A stretch of 18,802 nucleotides of DNA from an uncultured Alphaproteobacteria bacterium (GTDB lineage: Bacteria > Pseudomonadota > Alphaproteobacteria > Rs-D84), in assembly GCA_937901165.1 (NCBI GenBank), contig CALCGS010000138.1, forward strand, positions 1 to 18,802, read 5' to 3'. Under the pieces are notes generated by a model that worked only from the letters and a program-made list of their open reading frames with translations, did not search any database and was not told where the DNA came from. Shown here piece by piece: positions 15,202 through 18,802 of the stretch (within the stretch, counting starts at the first letter, position 1; each line of letters begins with the position of its first letter). The position numbers were made by a program, and so were the translations under genes.

Positions 15202-15742
15202 TTATATTCCTTATGTTATTTACACCAATTTTCTTTTCTGCGGATGTTTCCAAAATCTCTGGCACCATTGCACCATGTTCTTGATGATTTGGAACGACTT
15301 GATTTTTCTCTCTAATCTTTTTATCTTTTTTTGTATAAACAATTTGATACAAAATTCCATTATCATCACAAAATCGCATTAAATCCAAATCAGAATCACG
15401 CACCCCAATTCTTGAATCAATTAATATAAACAATCTTTGCAACACAGACCTATTTAATAAATATTCTTGTAAACGCGCCAACCACATTTCGGTATTCTGT
15501 TTTGAAGTCCTAGCATAACCGTATCCAGGCAAATCAACAATCATAATTCTATCGTCAATATTAAACATATTGATAGATTGCGTACGTCCCGGTGTATTTG
15601 AAGTTCTTGCGATTTTTTGTTCAACAATAGCATTTATCAAAGAAGATTTACCAACATTACTTCTGCCAATAAAAGCAAATTCTGCAAATTGTGTTTTTGG
15701 CAAAGACTTAACAGTTTCAAAAGACCCAACAAACCGAATCAT
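15188..15742 (-). CDS. engB: Ribosome biogenesis GTP-binding protein EngB (YsxC/YihA)
   Basis: EngB is an essential small GTPase needed for assembly of the 50S ribosomal subunit. The 184-residue product carries G1 GRSNVGKSS (26-34), G2 in NTPGRTQSINMF (T50 region), G3 DLPGYGYA (70-77), G4 TKKD (137-140) and G5 TSAEK (166-170). All GTP-binding elements are present and the length is close to the family norm. The ATG shares one base with the rsmI stop (TAATG), and the 3' end overlaps addB by 14 nt, so rsmI-engB-addB reads as one translationally coupled operon. Confidence 0.96.
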   Translation of the reverse strand: MIRFVGSFETVKSLPKTQFAEFAFIGRSNVGKSSLINAIVEQKIARTSNTPGRTQSINMFNIDDRIMIVDLPGYGYARTSKQNTEMWLARLQEYLLNRSVLQRLFILIDSRIGVRDSDLDLMRFCDDNGILYQIVYTKKDKKIREKNQVVPNHQEHGAMVPEILETSAEKKIGVNNIRNIIGIK

Positions 15743-16536
15743 TATGCATCCTCTTTATCAATCAAACGTTTATAGGCTTCTTTTTTTGAAATCCCGGCCT
15801 TTTGTGCCAATTCTACTGCCAAAGATTTTGTAGAATTTCCAACCACATCATTTACTATATCACGAATTTCATCATCAGACATCTTTTTTTCAGGGGCCGG
15901 TGCAACAACAATAACGACCTCACCTTTTATTGATGAAATATTCATTAAGTCCGCAGGATATCCAACAATGGTTTCTTCGTGAATTTTTGTAATTTCCCGA
16001 ACAATTGCAATTTGTCTTTCCGGCATAACCGCCGCCATAGCACGAACAGTAGCCTGAACACGATTAGGACTTTCATAATAAACAATCGTATGTCTAATTT
16101 TATTATCATCACGCAATTTTTTTTCATCAAAAAAACCACAAAAAGTAAATCTATCTGTTGGGAACCCCGACAGCACCAGCGCAGACACCACCGCCGTAGG
16201 CCCTGGCACAACAAACACATCAACCCCCGCCTGTCTTGCCGCCCTAACCGCACGAAAACCTGGGTCGCTTATTGCCGGCATCCCTGCATCAGACACGACA
16301 GCGACACTAAATCCTTGTTCAACTTTTTTTATTAAATCAGGCACTACATCGCGTTCATTATGTTCGTGGCACGAAATTCTTTTTGTTTTAATATCAAATT
16401 TCGCAGCAATTTTACCAAACACGCGTGTATCTTCGGCTGCGACTAAATCAACATTACGCAAAACCTCTATTGCCCTTGGCGATAAATCAGATAAATTTCC
16501 AATTGGTGTTCCAACAATATATAGTCCTGTTTGCAT
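15742..16536 (-). CDS. rsmI: 16S rRNA (cytidine(1402)-2'-O)-methyltransferase RsmI
   Basis: RsmI uses S-adenosylmethionine to 2'-O-methylate C1402 of 16S rRNA in the P site. The 264-residue product has the tetrapyrrole-methylase fold signatures VGTPIGNLSDLS (8-19), AAEDTRVFGK (33-42), VSDAGMPAISDPG (81-93), VPGPTAVVSALVLSGFP (110-126), YYESPNRV (153-160) and the KIHEE motif (184-188). A small C-terminal helical domain (about 218-264) is typical of the family. AAAGGAAAA precedes the ATG. The gene diverges from the LppC-type lipoprotein gene 46 bp away, an arrangement also seen in gammaproteobacteria (rsmI / lpoA). Confidence 0.96.
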   Translation of the reverse strand: MQTGLYIVGTPIGNLSDLSPRAIEVLRNVDLVAAEDTRVFGKIAAKFDIKTKRISCHEHNERDVVPDLIKKVEQGFSVAVVSDAGMPAISDPGFRAVRAARQAGVDVFVVPGPTAVVSALVLSGFPTDRFTFCGFFDEKKLRDDNKIRHTIVYYESPNRVQATVRAMAAVMPERQIAIVREITKIHEETIVGYPADLMNISSIKGEVVIVVAPAPEKKMSDDEIRDIVNDVVGNSTKSLAVELAQKAGISKKEAYKRLIDKEDA

Positions 16537-16559
16537 TTATTTTCCTTTTGTAGTAAAAT
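16531..16559 (+). promoter_or_regulatory. Possible promoter of the LppC-type gene
   Basis: TTGCAT (16531-16536) and TAAAAT (16554-16559) are separated by 17 nt. The -35 box covers the rsmI start codon, and the leader before ATG 16583 would be about 17 nt. Confidence 0.45.
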
Positions 16560-16583
16560 ACAATAAAAATATAGGATTTGCAA
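16555..16583 (-). promoter_or_regulatory. Possible promoter of the rsmI-engB-addB operon
   Basis: On the minus strand TTGCAA (16578-16583) and TATTTT (16555-16560) are separated by 17 nt. The -10 box occupies the same bases as the opposing plus-strand -10. Confidence 0.4.
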
Positions 16584-18160
16584 TGACAAGATTTTTTACA
16601 TACATATCTTTACTTCTTTTATTGGCTGGTTGCAGCGGCACAACCCAAAATCGCGATTGGTATTCTGAATACGGCGATGTCCAAACTGGTGTACCCGGAC
16701 AAATACAAACAACGAATCGAAAAATAATTGATGATGGCAAAAATCATAATATTGCGGTATTACTACCACAAAGTGGTCCTAATTCTACAATAAGTTCTGG
16801 AATCAGAAACGGAATTGAATTATCTGTATTACAAAACAACCTAAGCAAATTATCTGTATCTTTTTACGATACAGGTTTAGATGCGAACAACGCGATAAAA
16901 TCTGCATTGTCATCTAATCCTGAAATAATTGTTGGTCCATTATTTGGACAAAATGCAAATATCTTGCGTATTGAAAAAAACATAGATACGCCTGTTATAT
17001 CATTTACATCTGATGCAACTGCATTGGGTGATGGTGTTATGACAATAAATTTAATGCCAACAAACAGTATTGAAATGATTATACGTGAAATGGTATCTGA
17101 CAAAATCAATGATTTTATTATAATATCCCCAAACACAGAATCCGGGAAAATAATGGCTGGTGCCGCAAAAACTGCATCTGAAATGTATGGCACAACTGTC
17201 CGCGGAATATTTTATTACACAGAATCAGATAACGAAGCATTAAAAAAAGTATCTGAAACCGCATCTATGAACAAGGCAAGAATTTCTGCAAACAAACGCG
17301 CACGCGAAATTTTATCTGATATTTTAACAAATGAAACATTAACAAATTTAGAAAAATCAAAACTAAATTACGAATTAAGTAAATTATCAAAAATTGAAAC
17401 ACTTGGCAATTTACCATACACTGGCGTTTTATTTTTAGGAAACGCAAATGACAGTAAAATGATTGGTTCATTTTTGCGTTACTATGGTGTTGATTCTAAA
17501 TCGGTAAGATTTTACGGTACTGCAATGTGGGATAATACCGACATAGTATCAGATTTTACAATGATTGGTTCAAAATACGCGGCATTACCCCAACAAGACG
17601 CCCGCTTTTCAACATTATATGAATACATATACGGTGCCGCCCCAACCAGACTTGCAACATTTGGATATGATGCAATGAATATTGCAATTGGAACAATATA
17701 TTCAAACAAACCAAATGCGGCATATTTATTGGACCCCAGTGGTTATGCTGGTTCTGATGGAATAATTCGATTAAAACCAAACGGCGATAGTGAACGTGGT
17801 CTACGAATAATGGAATTAAACGGCACAGGAAACGCCCAAACAATAAAAAATGCACCTGATAATTTTATTGTTCCTTTATACAATGTCGAACAACGCAGGA
17901 TAAGCCCCGCACCTGCAATGGATTTACAAACAAACGGCATAAATCCACTTGATTATATCAGTGTTCCCGACAACCTAAGACGCAAATATAAATCAAAATC
18001 TTATGGTGAAAATAAAAGCACTCCTGCTCCAATTACAGAAACCCCAATAACAATAATAACATCTAATGACAACACAACTATCAGTAATCCTGAATACAAA
18101 CCTGTAAAAATAGAATCAATAAACAAAACATTGATTGACAGTGTTGAAATTGAAGAATAG
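16583..18160 (+). CDS. LppC/LpoA-type penicillin-binding protein activator lipoprotein
   Basis: The 525-residue product is a lipoprotein (lipobox LLAGC, Cys17, Ser at +2, consistent with the outer membrane) with a periplasmic-binding fold type I domain. The LppC family pattern shows in NIAVLLPQSGPNSTISSGI (56-74), IIVGPLFGQNA (114-124), the TPVISFTSD stretch, TGVLFLGNAND and LATFGYDAMNIAI. In enterobacteria LpoA activates the bifunctional peptidoglycan synthase PBP1A; whether this alphaproteobacterial relative does so is inference. A low-complexity Thr/Ile/Pro/Asn-rich tail (about 460-525) follows the domain. Its divergence from rsmI matches the lpoA-rsmI arrangement known elsewhere. The stop codon is TAG. 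No convincing terminator hairpin follows. Confidence 0.88.
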   Translation: MTRFFTYISLLLLLAGCSGTTQNRDWYSEYGDVQTGVPGQIQTTNRKIIDDGKNHNIAVLLPQSGPNSTISSGIRNGIELSVLQNNLSKLSVSFYDTGLDANNAIKSALSSNPEIIVGPLFGQNANILRIEKNIDTPVISFTSDATALGDGVMTINLMPTNSIEMIIREMVSDKINDFIIISPNTESGKIMAGAAKTASEMYGTTVRGIFYYTESDNEALKKVSETASMNKARISANKRAREILSDILTNETLTNLEKSKLNYELSKLSKIETLGNLPYTGVLFLGNANDSKMIGSFLRYYGVDSKSVRFYGTAMWDNTDIVSDFTMIGSKYAALPQQDARFSTLYEYIYGAAPTRLATFGYDAMNIAIGTIYSNKPNAAYLLDPSGYAGSDGIIRLKPNGDSERGLRIMELNGTGNAQTIKNAPDNFIVPLYNVEQRRISPAPAMDLQTNGINPLDYISVPDNLRRKYKSKSYGENKSTPAPITETPITIITSNDNTTISNPEYKPVKIESINKTLIDSVEIEE

Positions 18161-18202
18161 TTCCCACTCAATTAACAAGTTTATTTTTATAAAAACAATA
18201 TA

Positions 18203-18230
18203 TTGACAATTTTTTTAATTTGTGTATTAT
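18203..18230 (+). promoter_or_regulatory. Consensus -35 promoter for the gene starting at 18261
   Basis: TTGACA (18203-18208, full consensus) and TATTAT (18225-18230) are separated by 16 nt. Transcription would start near 18237, giving a leader of about 24 nt with GGAGG (18252-18256). Confidence 0.68.
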
Positions 18231-18260
18231 TGCCTAAACAATTATTTTGCGGAGGTTGCA

Positions 18261-18802
18261 ATGCTAAACGATACAAATCGTAAAGAAATTTTATCTATGT
18301 TAAAAAAATATAAATACGCAAACGCTTATTTATCCAATCATTATAATTCACGTCAGGCAAATATAACACACAGAAAATGCCATGTTATTGCTGATGGTTA
18401 TTTACAAACTATGAAAAATAATATGGATAAAATTACATCAGACGACGCAAAATATTTTGCATTGATTGTTGATAATTTTGAACAATTGAATCGTGGCAAG
18501 TTATTTAGTGATTTACAAAAACATGCTGACTTTGATATTAATGCTTTTGTTGGTGGGTGCAAAATTCATGGTATAAAACCAATGCTTGAAACAGAAAAAA
18601 TACACATACCTGAAAAAAGCATTAAATATATGAAGAAACTTTGTAAGAAATATAAAAATGTTTGCGAAAAATTATCTGATGGAAAACACAGAAACTCTTA
18701 TTATAAATTAATTAAACAGGCTGAAAACTATCGACACGATGCATATACATACGCACGCTCAATTGTCACAGGCGAAGTTGATGTGTCCGATAAAAATTTG
18801 CG
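18261..18802 (+). CDS. Unknown soluble basic protein, N-terminal part (runs off window)
   Basis: An open frame of 180 codons begins at ATG 18261 after a strong GGAGG ribosome-binding site and continues past the window end. The product starts MLNDTNRKEILSMLKKYKYA and has no signal peptide or membrane segment, so it should be cytosolic. It is Lys- and Tyr-rich and mostly predicted helix, with four Cys and a run of His/Lys/Arg-containing segments (for example THRKCHVIADGYL and DGKHRNSYYKL). I recognise no family. Its own consensus promoter separates it from the LppC-type gene. It could be a regulator or nucleic-acid-binding protein from its charge, but no motif supports a specific call. Confidence 0.75.
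   Translation, partial: MLNDTNRKEILSMLKKYKYANAYLSNHYNSRQANITHRKCHVIADGYLQTMKNNMDKITSDDAKYFALIVDNFEQLNRGKLFSDLQKHADFDINAFVGGCKIHGIKPMLETEKIHIPEKSIKYMKKLCKKYKNVCEKLSDGKHRNSYYKLIKQAENYRHDAYTYARSIVTGEVDVSDKNL

Noticed and set aside
18161..18202. AT-rich partial palindrome after the LppC-type gene as a terminator
   Set aside because: Pairing breaks after four bases and there is no GC core, so it was not called.

Overview
This window looks like a chromosomal segment of a low-GC alphaproteobacterium. The evidence is the divergent secB / mltA pair, an alphaproteobacterial-type AddB (no Walker A, C-terminal PD-(D/E)XK nuclease), the rsmI / LppC divergent pair, and a set of house-keeping genes that all read with the standard code. 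The AT-rich composition, short intergenic gaps and Cys-rich secreted proteins would suit an uncultured host-associated (gut) lineage; that placement is inference. No tRNA, rRNA, CRISPR array, insertion sequence or phage gene was seen, and no stretch over 300 bases lacks a gene.

Layout. 1-830: a truncated secreted protein (minus) and secB (minus), separated by two consecutive terminator hairpins and a near-consensus promoter. 847-2263: mltA and a DUF721/DciA-like gene (plus, overlapping by 20 nt). 2281-4900: two overlapping minus-strand genes for secreted Cys-rich proteins of unknown function. 4955-6200: ruvC and yebC (minus), with a terminator touching the ruvC ribosome-binding site. 6251-8129: ruvA and mnmE (plus, 4-nt gap). 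8193-8543: a small lipoprotein gene behind a strong promoter. 8655-11836: two tandem paralogous long-chain acyl-CoA synthetases (minus), with a 149-bp near-identical patch that suggests gene conversion. 11905-12675: exonuclease III family gene (plus). 12682-16536: a tightly overlapping minus operon rsmI-engB-addB. 16583-18160: LppC-type lipoprotein (plus). 18261-end: start of an unknown soluble protein behind a consensus promoter.

How the genes work together. DNA repair and recombination are well represented (RuvC, RuvA, AddB, ExoIII-like nuclease, and the helicase-loader-like DUF721 protein). A second group acts on translation (MnmE on tRNA, RsmI on 16S rRNA, EngB in 50S assembly, YebC at stalled ribosomes). 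A third acts on the envelope (SecB, MltA, LppC, the small lipoprotein and the secreted Cys-rich proteins). RuvB, AddA and MnmG, the partners of RuvA/RuvC, AddB and MnmE, are not in this window.

I do not see a convincing new defence or mobile system. The best candidates for something undescribed are the secreted Cys-rich pair at 2281-4900 and the promoter-driven unknown gene at the right edge. All 17 complete genes end in TAA or TAG, none in TGA, which is worth a genome-wide check.
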